Positions 1 to 9,319 of a stretch of DNA of 64,000 nucleotides are shown here, piece after piece. Source of the DNA: Austropuccinia psidii (lineage: Eukaryota > Basidiomycota > Pucciniomycetes > Pucciniales > Sphaerophragmiaceae); NCBI GenBank assembly GCA_023105745.1, contig JALGQZ010000011.1:29820612-29884611 (forward strand), in the 5' to 3' direction. The first letter of the stretch is position 1. Every line of letters begins with the position of its first letter. A program made the position numbers and the translations under genes. The notes below the pieces were generated by a model, which was given only the letters and a program-made list of their open reading frames with translations, had not been told where the DNA came from and made no database searches.

Positions 1-855
1 CCTGTGATGAAATTGGCAATAACATTGATAACTTTGAGAAATCAATGATTATTTTAGAATAAAAGAAGATTTACAAGTGTTACTCCTTTTATTCTTAACC
101 ATATTGGGGTTGGTAGTCACGTAAAAGCATCAATTAAGTAATTATGATAATCTTACATGACAACAGATGATGCAATCAATAATCCAAAAAGGTTTATTGT
201 TTTCTCACTCACTGGTTTTTCAGTTTGCTCCATGGCACGCCTCTGTGAGCTGTTGTTGACTTAAAAGAAGCCTCTTCTTGCTGTTTTTTCATCATCATCT
301 TATCAATTTATTAAATCTTTATTACCAACAAGTAAGTATTAGTTCAACTATTCTTAAGTGTTTTAATTCTTTCAGAATCAATCAGAAAGACGTGAAATCA
401 TAGAATCCAACTATATATTGTTGTAATACTGTTATAAATCCTTTTGATCCCTTAAAATCCACAATTCCACGTCAAATTTCTCTACTTTTATTATCAATAA
501 GTTCTTTGGAGTATTAGTGAGTCATTTATCTTTAATTCTTAAAGTTTTTCTCTAGTAATAGTTTTCTTCAAGAATTATCTTTATAATTATTCTTGCAAAA
601 GATAATTATATATTAAAATAATTTTATTATTTTAATAGAGAAGTTTTTATTATTAAATTCTTCTTGTAATTGATTCTTGTAGACAATTACTTGCTCACTG
701 TTAAAATCACTAGTAGTGCTTAACACGTGAAAGAAATAATTTTTAATTATTTAATTGTGGTTATAATAATATTTTATTATTATATTTCATAAGAACAGAC
801 ATAGTACTGTTGATTAATAGTAATATTATCATCAGTTTCATAGTCACATCTTACA
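1..855 (+). repeat. Element A 5' LTR, 3' part
   Basis: This is the R/U5-side part of the 5' LTR. It ends in CTTACA directly before the primer binding site. It aligns base for base with 8465..9319. By comparison with the 3' LTR (1918 bp), about 1063 bp lie left of the window. A short inverted repeat (807..835, CTGTTGAT / ATCATCAG) sits about 20 bp before the end. Confidence 0.95.
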
Positions 856-976
856 TTTGGGGGCCTAGCCGTGATTGTAACCAGAGTTTTGGATATAATC
901 ATATTCTAGAATTCATTTTTGTGTTCTAAAAAACCACCATACTTACCCACATCTTACATTTGGGGGCCTGGCCGTG
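845..976 (+). repeat. Direct duplication of LTR end plus PBS in element A
   Basis: The 29-nt string made of the last 11 LTR bases and the PBS occurs at 845..873 and again at 948..976, with one mismatch (A/G inside the PBS). The sequence after the second copy (TTTTTTGAACCTTGTACC) matches the leader of element B, which has a single PBS. The second copy is therefore the ancestral position. The 74 bp between the copies are not seen elsewhere in the window. Confidence 0.85.
856..873 (+). other. Element A primer binding site, first copy
   Basis: TTTGGGGGCCTAGCCGTG follows the LTR end. From its TGG it would pair with a tRNA 3' end in CCA. The same motif follows the LTR in every family here (C, D, D-prime, B; diverged in E), so one tRNA probably primes all of them. 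I could not name the tRNA. A second copy lies at 959..976. Confidence 0.75.
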
Positions 977-1346
977 TTTTTTGAACCTTGTACCCTTAAT
1001 TAATATATTTTTAAGCTCTAAAATATATTAATTTAATTAATTTTTTTCTTTCAATTTGGAGTTAAAATATTTTTATTTTTGAAATTGTTTTAAAATCTTT
1101 TTCATTGAGGAATTTGGTTTAATTTTATATTGTTTTTACACGTGGCTTTTTCACATCCAAAAACTTATAAAATTATTCTTTGAGTTACTCTGAATTAATT
1201 TTCATTCAAAATCTTAAATTTTAATTTTTTTTCTTTAAAAAGAATAATTTTTTTAATATTAAAAAATATAAAACTTATAAAAAATCTTTAAAAAATATTT
1301 TAAAAAGTATAAAAAATAATTTTTTCTCTTTTATAATTTCTTTTAG
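977..1346 (+). other. Element A 5' leader, candidate leader intron
   Basis: Very AT-rich untranslated stretch with no open frame of note. It ends in a strong splice-acceptor context (ATAATTTCTTTTAG at 1333..1346) followed by TG. The same AG|TG junction precedes the first coding exon in elements B, C, D, D-prime and E. I cannot place the matching donor in A with confidence. Confidence 0.5.
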
Positions 1347-1505
1347 TGTCTTTAATCAAATACTGTGCAGCTGGCAACAGACTCAGTAAAAGATATATCA
1401 CTAGTCCAGAATCTTCAGAAGCAGAATCTGAAGACAGTATTGAGGTGCAGATTGCTAAAAGAGGCACCTTATTCAACTCAGAAAAAGCTAAATTACCACC
1501 AAAAG
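1347..1505 (+). CDS. Element A upstream exon (candidate first coding exon)
   Basis: About 53 codons are open from the acceptor AG|TG at 1345..1347, reading SLIKYCAAGNRLSKR and onward; the segment is Ser/Glu/Lys-rich and without a recognised domain. It lacks its own ATG. If a leader exon ending in A were spliced on, A|TG would form the start codon. It ends AAA G|GTGTGT at 1505/1506, a plausible donor in phase 1. Splicing 1506..1570 (65 nt) joins it in frame to ATG 1573 and the frame of the overlapping ORF. Splicing 1506..1590 would join it to the gag-pol frame. B, D, D-prime and E carry an equivalent exon ending in the same phase. Expression is inferred. Confidence 0.5.
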
Positions 1506-1550
1506 GTGTGTATTTTACCTTATATTTTCACCTTTTATCTTTAAATTGAC

Positions 1551-4500
1551 GTGAAAATGGTGCATACCAGAAATGGAAGCAACTATTCAGTCCAACCAGA
1601 TGGATGTGGACAAGGAAGAGGCAAGACCAAATCCAGAAGTGCCAAATCTTCCACAAGAAAGGCACATCTGGAGGATGCCAGAGTTGCCCCCCATTCCCCA
1701 AGGTCTGTACCAACAGATTTTGACGTGAATGCTGAGCCTGAACTAATTTATGATAATATTTCCAGGGCTGAACCATTTTCAAGTGGCAGCAATAGAAATA
1801 TATCAGAGCCAGTACAAAAATTGGTTCAGAGCAGCCAAAGAAGAGGAGTGGGAAATCTGCCCAAGCCTTTGGCAGGGGGCCATGAACTCCTACTTACACA
1901 TCAAGAGCTTTCTGGGTCAGGAGAAGACCATAGAACTCTTAGGAGGTTGGAGCCCCCTGTCTTGCAAAGACAAGGTCAAAAAGATAAAGAATTGGTTGAA
2001 GAACCAGAGTCTTTTATCCATAGACCAGAAGAAAGAATTGGAAATGACTCCAACTTTGGAGACAGAGGCACCAGTGGCATCTACCAGCTCCAAACCAGCT
2101 CCAGAAGCATCCAAGGACAAGCCCAAAGGACCTCAAAAGAAACAGAAAGGTCCCAAGAACCATCAAGGCAAGGGCAAAGGCAAAGCCAATTGGCACAGAC
2201 CTTACCCACAAGGGTACAGGATCCCCAGATTGGAGCCTTCAGCCGTGGACAGTGTCTTCAATATGGCCAGAACTCTTATGGAATTCACAGCCAAAGAGCA
2301 GGAAAGGATGAACAGGACTTTTCCACGCAAATAAATGATGTACATAGAAGTATTAGTGTAGAAATTGGCAAACTTGAGTCAAAGTTAAAGCAAATTACAT
2401 TAGACATCAATGATTTAAAGAAAAATGATAAGCAACATTCTGATTGGCATAAATTAACAACTGTCACCCTTGAGTCAATTAGCAATGCTTGTGAAAGAAT
2501 TGAGAACCAATGTCAAAATAATGACACAGAGGATCTTTCCATCTTTAAAGTTAATGATAGACTTAAAACTCTTGAAGACCATGTCTTACAAATAGTTAAG
2601 AACACCAATCAATTTGCTATACATTTAGCAAAAAGTGACAGTGAAAGGCAGAAATTGAAGAATGAAATAATTGCAAGTGTGGAGCAAATTCATAAGAATC
2701 ATGAACCACATATGCCAAGACACTCTACACCTTTGACTGAAGAAAAACTTTCTGTCAAAGAAAGTTTGACTCCATTCTTAGGAGAGAATGTTATTTCTGC
2801 AAAGGATATTCCCAAATTAGAAGAATGGCCAACATTCTCTGGTGAAGGAGAATACAACCATATTGAATTCATCAGGACTATTGACATGTTGCAAGAGGAC
2901 TTTAATATACCTGATGAAATCATAGTAGGAAAATTACATTGTTTGTTTACCAAGACTGCAAAGAAATGGTATTACAAAATGAGAATGGATCATGGAAGAC
3001 ATGACTGGTCTTGGTGGAAATCTGAAGTGATTACCAAATGGGCCAATAATTCTTGGAGGTTTAAAATGGAGAATGCTTTTGAAAGTGCCATTTTTAACTC
3101 AGAAAAAGACAAACCACTTACTTGGTTCTTCAAACAAAAAGACAGATTATCTGCTTTACACCCAGATATGTCTGACACTATGATTAATATGAAAATATTA
3201 AGAAAATGTGGAGGAGAACTGGAACATGCTATCAAAAGCAGATGTGTGGAACCCTGTTCAACAGAGGACTACATTAATGCTATGGAAGATATCATTACCA
3301 GAACAAGAATTGGTAAAACTTGGGTTAGAAACCCAATAGAGTCCAAAATAGTCTCAAAGATTCCTAGAGAGGAAAGAAGACCAGAAAGACCTGTCTTGAA
3401 GTGTCATAAATGTGGAAGTACTTCACATTTAGCCAACACTTGCCCTAAGAAGACAAAGATCAATGAAGTTCAAATCATTGAAGACATTCAGTGTACTGAA
3501 GAGAAAGAAGAGTCTGATCAAGATTCTGCAGTCTCTGAAGATACACCAGTAGAGGACTATCCCATTGAAAACATTTCAGCTTTCTTTGAGGTCACAGAAG
3601 TCCATACCCACTTGCCACAGTACAGTAAGGATTGCTACAACCTGATCAATATCCAAGATGCCAGAATGTGTAAAACAAAACCTGCTAGAGGAAAGGGTTA
3701 CACTGCTGGAGCATCCTGTATCACATCAGTTCTAATGGGTGATATTGAAGCCAAAGTAAATCTGGATACAGGGGCATTTTGCACTTGTATTGGCAAGGAT
3801 TATCTCCAAATTATACTTCCTGAATGGAAAAACCATCTATTACCAATAGAAGGTGTACAGTTCAGTAGTGCCAGTAACAATATGTACCCCTTGGGCATAT
3901 TGGATACTAATATTGTATTCCCACATCCAGCAGGAGGTGTAAGAATGAAAACTGAGATTGTAGTAATGGATAATTGTACATCTCAGCATATCATTCTTGG
4001 AAATGATTACTTGAATATTTATGGTATTGATATAAATAACCATAAAGACAGATATTTCACAATTGGAGATAACAAAAGGCAAAAATTTGCTTTCTCCAAT
4101 ATGCCAAAACAGATATCTGTAGTATCTTCTGTCAAAGATACTTACAAAGATGAATTTGTGTCTAAACAACTTGTTGAAGCACAAATTAATCCATCATTGT
4201 CACCAAAGATGAGGAATGAACTTATTGATGTATTATATACATACAATAATGCATTTGCATCTGATAATGAACCATTAGGCGCTATAAGGGGACATGAAAT
4301 TGATATTACTCTTAATATTGATAGACCATATCCTCCAGTACTTAGAAGACCAGCTTATCCAGCCAGTCCCAGAGCTAGAGAGGCCTTGGAAAAACATATC
4401 CAAGAGTTGATCCAACTTGGTGTGCTAAGGAAAGTAGGCCATAATGAGGAAGTTGAAGTGACAACACCTGTTATTATTGCATGGCATAATGATAAGTCAA

Positions 4501-7259
4501 GAATGGTTGGAGATTTTAGAGCTTTGAATACCTACACAGTTCCAGATAGGTATCCAATCCCTAGGATCCAAGAAACCTTGACTCAATTGTCTAAAGCCAA
4601 GTATATAACATCAATGGATGCATTAAAAGGCTTCCATCAAAATGTTTTGACGCCTAAAGCTAGGAAATTACTTAGAATTATCACTCACTGTGGTATTTAT
4701 GAGTATCTTAGAATGCCATTTGGCATTAAAAATGCTCCATCTCATTATCAAAGAATGATGAATACCATCTTCCCCACAGAATTGTCTGAAGGATGGCTTA
4801 TCATTTATATTGATGATATTATTATATGTTCTGACTCATGGTCTTTGCACCTTGAAAGACTTGCAAGAGTACTTCATAAAGTTGCAGAAGTGAACATGAA
4901 AATTTCACTTAAGAAATGCAATTTTGGTTTTGAAGAACTCAAAGCATTAGGACATGTTGTTTCTGGTTTGAGTTTGGGTATTGACAAGAATAAAGTAGCA
5001 GCAGTGTTACTTAAGCCAATACCCCAGAATAAAAAAGAAATGATGTCTTTTCTTGGATTTGCTAGTTACTATAGGCAACACTTGAAAGATTTTGCAATTC
5101 TAGCCAAGTCACTTTATAGAATCTGTGATCAACAGACTGTATTTGAAATGACACAGGAAAGAATTAAAGCTTATGAGAAGATAAAGAAAGCCCTTACAGA
5201 AGCACCTTTACTCCTCATGCCTGACTGGAATATTCCTTTTAAATTGTACATTGATGCATGTGGAGATGGATTAGGGGCAGCCCTACACCAAGTCCAAATT
5301 ATTGATGACAAACCTACAGAAGGACCAGTTTGTTATATCTCAAGACAAATCAAACCAACAGAAGCCAGATATGGTGCAAGCCAAATGGAGTGCTTATGTT
5401 TGGTATGGGCACTTGAGAAATTACACTATTACCTTGATGGCAGTGTTTTTGAAGTGATAACTGACTGTAATGCCGTGAAATCACTTCTTAACATGAAAAC
5501 TCCCAACAGACATATGTTGAGATGGCAAATAGCCATTCAAGAATATAGAGGAAACATGACTATAGTTCATAAAGCAGGAAACATTCACAAAAATGCTGAT
5601 GGACTTAGTAGATGGGCTTTAGCCAACACTCCTGATAACCCAGCTTATGTACCTTTGGAAGCTGAACCACAGATTCCAATTGAAGGGATTAACATAACTG
5701 ATATTGGGACTGAATTCTTTGAAGAGGTCAGAGAGTCTTATAAACAAGACAAGAATTGCCATATCTTGACTTCTTTATTGGATAAAGACTGCAAAGACAC
5801 ATCTTTGGTTAATACACTAGATGAAGTTTGGAGAAATTCCTATTCTGAAGGAAGATTTCACTTGTTTGATGGGATTATTTACCATAGAACAAAACATTCT
5901 TGTGTGATGACATTGTGTAGTAGATTGCTCATCAATACCATTCTTCATGAATGCCATGATAGCATTTACTCTGGACACCTATCAGAAGACAGAACACTTG
6001 AAAAGGTGAAGAACTGTGCATGGTGGCCATCTTGGAGAAAAGAAACCATTGAATATTGCCATACCTGTGATAGATGCCAAAAAGCAAACAGGAGTACAGG
6101 CAAGAAATTTGGATTAATGATCCATATTCAAGAACCAAAATCCCCTTGGGAAGTTGTTCACATGGATTGGGTCACAGCACTTCCTCCAAGTGGTGACAAA
6201 AGTTATAATGCTTGTTTAGTCATTGTAGACAGATATAGCAAAACTCCCATATTCTTACCATGTCATAAAGATGACACTGCTATGGATACAGCTCTTCTTT
6301 TATGGAGTAGAGTTATTTCTCATACAGGGTTATTTAAGAATATCATAAGTGACAGAGACCCCAAGTTCACATCTGCACTTTGGACCAATCTTCATAGATT
6401 GTTTGGGACTAAGTTATCATTCTCTACAGCATATCACCCTCAAACAGATGGGCTAGCAGAGAGGATGATTCAAACTTTAGAAGACATGATCAGGAGATTT
6501 TGTGCTTATGGATTAGAATTTAAAGACTCAGATGGCTTTACCCATGACTGGTGCACTCTGATACCTGCATTAGAATTGGCATACAAGACATCAGTCCATT
6601 CTTCCACAGGAAAAACTCCTGCTATGTTAGAAAAAGGATGGAATCCAAGACTCCCAGCAGACACACTGAGGAAAGACTTGATTGACATTCATCCTACAGC
6701 CTCCAGCTTCAAATTAATGCTTGATAAAGTAAAACACCATGCAAAACAAAGTATGGATGATGCTTTTGATTATGCAAAACAGAAGTGGGACAAGAGTCAT
6801 AAAGTACCAGACTTCAAAGTAGGGGACTTAGTTCTAGTTTCAACCTTGAATTTTAATAATATCAAAGGCCCAAAGAAACTTAAATATTCTTATGTAGGAC
6901 CTTTTGTTATTGTTGCTTTACATGGAACCAATGCAGTTCAAGTGGAATTGAGTGGTGAATTGGAAAATAAACACCCCACATTTCCAGTCAGCTTGATAAA
7001 ACCTTATCAACCAGCTGATAAAGAATTGTTTCCTTTAAGAAACCCAACTCCTTTAACTGTACCACCTGTGGAACAGAATGAAGACAGAAAGATAAAGAAA
7101 GTCATTAAAGAAAGGAGACTTAGGGGTAAAAATCAAAGAGAATATCTTGTCAGATATAGAAATCCAGTACATGAAGATGAATGGATGGCAGAATCAGAAA
7201 TACCTGACTCAGATAAACTCTTAAGAAGATTTAGACATGAAAGAAGGCCACAAGCCTGA
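1551..7259 (+). CDS. gag-pol: Element A Gag-Pol polyprotein, intact
   Basis: Makes the capsid and enzymes for retrotransposition. One frame of 1902 codons. Residues 1-260 are low-complexity (Ser/Gln/Arg) and overlap a second ORF; about 255-390 is helical; the capsid-like region is about 424-563; zinc knuckle [14 protein letters not shown] is at 618-631; protease LDTGA at 738; reverse transcriptase about 945-1120 with YIDDI at 1086-1090; RNase H with Asp1235; integrase HHCC zinc site 1466-1509 and catalytic Asp1539, Asp1601, Glu1637 (DD35E); chromodomain-like C-terminus about 1843-1898. The start could be 1551 or 1557; [11 protein letters not shown] from 1557 aligns with MTTRRGSQYS of element E, which favours 1557. 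Gag and pol are in one frame with no frameshift. By eye only about seven CpG remain. All catalytic residues are present. Confidence 0.95.
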   Translation: MKMVHTRNGSNYSVQPDGCGQGRGKTKSRSAKSSTRKAHLEDARVAPHSPRSVPTDFDVNAEPELIYDNISRAEPFSSGSNRNISEPVQKLVQSSQRRGVGNLPKPLAGGHELLLTHQELSGSGEDHRTLRRLEPPVLQRQGQKDKELVEEPESFIHRPEERIGNDSNFGDRGTSGIYQLQTSSRSIQGQAQRTSKETERSQEPSRQGQRQSQLAQTLPTRVQDPQIGAFSRGQCLQYGQNSYGIHSQRAGKDEQDFSTQINDVHRSISVEIGKLESKLKQITLDINDLKKNDKQHSDWHKLTTVTLESISNACERIENQCQNNDTEDLSIFKVNDRLKTLEDHVLQIVKNTNQFAIHLAKSDSERQKLKNEIIASVEQIHKNHEPHMPRHSTPLTEEKLSVKESLTPFLGENVISAKDIPKLEEWPTFSGEGEYNHIEFIRTIDMLQEDFNIPDEIIVGKLHCLFTKTAKKWYYKMRMDHGRHDWSWWKSEVITKWANNSWRFKMENAFESAIFNSEKDKPLTWFFKQKDRLSALHPDMSDTMINMKILRKCGGELEHAIKSRCVEPCSTEDYINAMEDIITRTRIGKTWVRNPIESKIVSKIPREERRPERPVLKCHKCGSTSHLANTCPKKTKINEVQIIEDIQCTEEKEESDQDSAVSEDTPVEDYPIENISAFFEVTEVHTHLPQYSKDCYNLINIQDARMCKTKPARGKGYTAGASCITSVLMGDIEAKVNLDTGAFCTCIGKDYLQIILPEWKNHLLPIEGVQFSSASNNMYPLGILDTNIVFPHPAGGVRMKTEIVVMDNCTSQHIILGNDYLNIYGIDINNHKDRYFTIGDNKRQKFAFSNMPKQISVVSSVKDTYKDEFVSKQLVEAQINPSLSPKMRNELIDVLYTYNNAFASDNEPLGAIRGHEIDITLNIDRPYPPVLRRPAYPASPRAREALEKHIQELIQLGVLRKVGHNEEVEVTTPVIIAWHNDKSRMVGDFRALNTYTVPDRYPIPRIQETLTQLSKAKYITSMDALKGFHQNVLTPKARKLLRIITHCGIYEYLRMPFGIKNAPSHYQRMMNTIFPTELSEGWLIIYIDDIIICSDSWSLHLERLARVLHKVAEVNMKISLKKCNFGFEELKALGHVVSGLSLGIDKNKVAAVLLKPIPQNKKEMMSFLGFASYYRQHLKDFAILAKSLYRICDQQTVFEMTQERIKAYEKIKKALTEAPLLLMPDWNIPFKLYIDACGDGLGAALHQVQIIDDKPTEGPVCYISRQIKPTEARYGASQMECLCLVWALEKLHYYLDGSVFEVITDCNAVKSLLNMKTPNRHMLRWQIAIQEYRGNMTIVHKAGNIHKNADGLSRWALANTPDNPAYVPLEAEPQIPIEGINITDIGTEFFEEVRESYKQDKNCHILTSLLDKDCKDTSLVNTLDEVWRNSYSEGRFHLFDGIIYHRTKHSCVMTLCSRLLINTILHECHDSIYSGHLSEDRTLEKVKNCAWWPSWRKETIEYCHTCDRCQKANRSTGKKFGLMIHIQEPKSPWEVVHMDWVTALPPSGDKSYNACLVIVDRYSKTPIFLPCHKDDTAMDTALLLWSRVISHTGLFKNIISDRDPKFTSALWTNLHRLFGTKLSFSTAYHPQTDGLAERMIQTLEDMIRRFCAYGLEFKDSDGFTHDWCTLIPALELAYKTSVHSSTGKTPAMLEKGWNPRLPADTLRKDLIDIHPTASSFKLMLDKVKHHAKQSMDDAFDYAKQKWDKSHKVPDFKVGDLVLVSTLNFNNIKGPKKLKYSYVGPFVIVALHGTNAVQVELSGELENKHPTFPVSLIKPYQPADKELFPLRNPTPLTVPPVEQNEDRKIKKVIKERRLRGKNQREYLVRYRNPVHEDEWMAESEIPDSDKLLRRFRHERRPQA
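1703..1765 (+). other. Candidate intron in element A overlapping-ORF transcript
   Basis: CCCCAAG|GTCTGT at 1702/1703 and TTTCCAG|GG at 1765/1766 bound 63 nt. Within it the overlapping-frame reading has stops (TGA and TAA). Removing it joins the open frame that starts at ATG 1573 (MEATIQSN) to the 1750..2334 frame without a shift. Element B keeps the donor, the 63-nt length and an AG acceptor. No transcript evidence is available here. Confidence 0.45.
1750..2334 (+). CDS. Element A overprinted ORF, conserved GW-domain protein
   Basis: Open frame of 194 codons lying wholly inside gag-pol but in the +1 frame. Residues about 6-70 form a Trp/Lys/Glu-rich domain ([35 protein letters not shown]). 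A Pro/Lys/Gly basic tail follows (about 115-150), then a short helix ([20 protein letters not shown]). Homologous frames exist in B, C, D, D-prime and E. A and B differ at about 17 of 194 residues here but at about 29 of some 170 in the overlapping gag frame. ATG 1750 lies inside a candidate intron, so the start may instead come from exon 1571..1702 (ATG 1573) spliced over 1703..1765 (GTCTGT...TTTCCAG, 63 nt, same length in B). Function unknown; the basic tail suggests nucleic-acid binding. I recognise similar rust hypothetical proteins. Confidence 0.7.
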   Translation: MIIFPGLNHFQVAAIEIYQSQYKNWFRAAKEEEWEICPSLWQGAMNSYLHIKSFLGQEKTIELLGGWSPLSCKDKVKKIKNWLKNQSLLSIDQKKELEMTPTLETEAPVASTSSKPAPEASKDKPKGPQKKQKGPKNHQGKGKGKANWHRPYPQGYRIPRLEPSAVDSVFNMARTLMEFTAKEQERMNRTFPRK

Positions 7260-7389
7260 ATATGTCTATAAATGTGCTTTAAATTACTTGATCTGAGTAA
7301 TGTGAAGAGGTTGGACAGTGGACATTAACCCCCTTTTGGGGCCTTATTCTTTTTATCACTAATAAAATTGTAGTACAATTTTATTTTTT

Positions 7390-7401
7390 GGTGGGAGGGA
7401 A
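7390..7401 (+). other. Element A polypurine tract
   Basis: GGTGGGAGGGAA directly before the 3' LTR start TGTGAGCC. It is the expected plus-strand primer site. Equivalent tracts precede the 3' LTRs of C and D. Confidence 0.85.
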
Positions 7402-9319
7402 TGTGAGCCTTGAGGTATATTTTACATACCCAAATAGGCCACAATTATCTTAAAAAGAAATTTTGAATTATGCAAAACTCATAAGTCATGCATATATCCA
7501 AAATTCATCATTTTCAATTTCAGAAAAGATGAATAACTTTTTATTGAGTAAGTAAATCCATGGATTTAAGACCAGATTTGGATTCTACACAAAAATTCAC
7601 CTAGGGTAGCTCCATAGAGTGAATAAGCTCAATTTAAGTATTTGAGGTGGTAAAATGGAAAATACTTCAATACCACATCATTAATACCACATAAAAGATC
7701 CGTGAAAATTTTTGTTTTTCTTGATTTTTAGCCAAAATAATGGGAAAGTGAGAAATCCCATGTTACATATACACTAAGAATAGTGTTATGCATGTTTTGA
7801 GCACTTAATATCATGGTATTCTTACATGGACTTTTGGTACACCCATAGTGGATATCTCACTTTAAGCTTAAATTACTATTTTGACGTAAAAAATAGGCAA
7901 GGGGGACAAAAGACATCAAAGAGAGCCAGGGTACCCAACTTCTGAGGCCTCAGAGGCGTGGATAGCTCCAGAGCATGGATCCATGGCTCATCTTGGCCCA
8001 ATTGGTAAACTAAAACTCTTTGGGAACTTGGTTACCAAGTTACAACTACTGTAAAACATCAGAAAATAGCAAATAACCTGCTATTTTGACGTGCCAAGGA
8101 GGTAATGAGCTACTTACACTCCTGTAACCATGTCAATTACTAATGACTTTCCATGGATAAACCCCAAAAGAGTAATTAAAACCCTTTTGGGACCCATATT
8201 CATTAATTTACCTCATAGCAACCAGCAAAACACTGCTATTTGCAATTCTACGTAGAAATGAGGTAAAACCTTCAAAAATTCATTAAAAATACAATTCTTA
8301 ATGAATCTTTCTGAAACTTTCAGGACTAAAGGAGAACTGTATTATCTATGGTACAACCAAAAAGAATTACAGTTTTACTAGTAAAATTAAAAGTTTCACT
8401 TACAGTCCATTTTTGGATATTCTACGTGAAACACTGAATCTTCAAAAATTCACAGTAATTACAACCTGTGATGAAATTGGCAATAACATTGATAACTTTG
8501 AGAAATCAATGATTATTTTAGAATAAAAGAAGATTTACAAGTGTTACTCCTTTTATTCTTAACCATATTGGGGTTGGTAGTCACGTAAAAGCATCAATTA
8601 AGTAATTATGATAATCTTACATGACAACAGATGATGCAATCAATAATCCAAAAAGGTTTATTGTTTTCTCACTCACTGGTTTTTTAGTTTGCTCCATGGC
8701 ACGCCTCTGTGAGCTGTTGTTGACTTAAAAGAAGCCTCTTCTTGCTGTTTTTTCATCATCATCTTATCAATTTATTAAATCTTTATTACCAACAAGTAAG
8801 TATTAGTTCAACTATTCTTAAGTGTTTTAATTCTTTCAGAATCAATCAGAAAGACGTGAAATCATAGAATCCAACTATATATTGTTGTAATACTGTTATA
8901 AATCCTTTTGATCCCTTAAAATCCACAATTCCACGTCAAATTTCTCTACTTTTATTATCAATAAGTTCTTTGGAGTATTAGTGAGTCATTTATCTTTAAT
9001 TCTTAAAGTTTTTCTCTAGTAATAGTTTTCTTCAAGAATTATCTTTATAATTATTCTTGCAAAAGATAATTATATATTAAAATAATTTTATTATTTTAAT
9101 AGAGAAGTTTTTATTATTAAGTTCTTCTTGTAATTGATTCTTGTAGACAATTACTTGCTCACTGTTAAAATCACTAGTAGTGCTTAACACGTGAAAGAAA
9201 TAATTTTTAATTATTTAATTGTGGTTATAATAATATTTTATTATTATATTTCATAAGAACAGACATAGTACTGTTGATTAATAGTAATATTATCATCAGT
9301 TTCATAGTCACATCTTACA
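7402..9319 (+). repeat. Element A 3' LTR, complete
   Basis: 1918 bp, starting TGTGAGCCTTGAGG and ending CATCTTACA. The last 855 bp match the 5' LTR remnant at the window start with two differences. No long ORF. The few surviving CpGs are mostly in ACGT or ACGC contexts. A short hairpin repeat lies at about 9271..9299. Confidence 0.95.

Larger units (their letters stand above)
1..9319 (+). mobile_element. Element A: Ty3/gypsy chromovirus, nearly complete, young
   Basis: Autonomous-looking LTR retrotransposon. The order is 5' LTR (its left part is outside the window), PBS, leader, upstream exon, one gag-pol frame, polypurine tract, 3' LTR. Positions 1..855 match 8465..9319 with the same length and two visible transitions (221 C vs 8685 T; 657 A vs 9121 G), so the insertion is recent. 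It interrupts the reverse transcriptase of element B: 9320 onward is B coding sequence on the minus strand, and the right flank is CTAAG. The left target duplication is outside the window. This is the only element here with an open gag-pol frame, so it could be a current source of enzymes for the family. Confidence 0.95.

Noticed and set aside
2310..2345. Programmed -1 frameshift joining the overprinted frame to gag-pol in A
   Set aside because: No convincing slippery heptamer near the end of the 194-codon ORF (TTTTCCACGCAAATAA); splicing explains the frames better, though a shift elsewhere in the overlap is not excluded.
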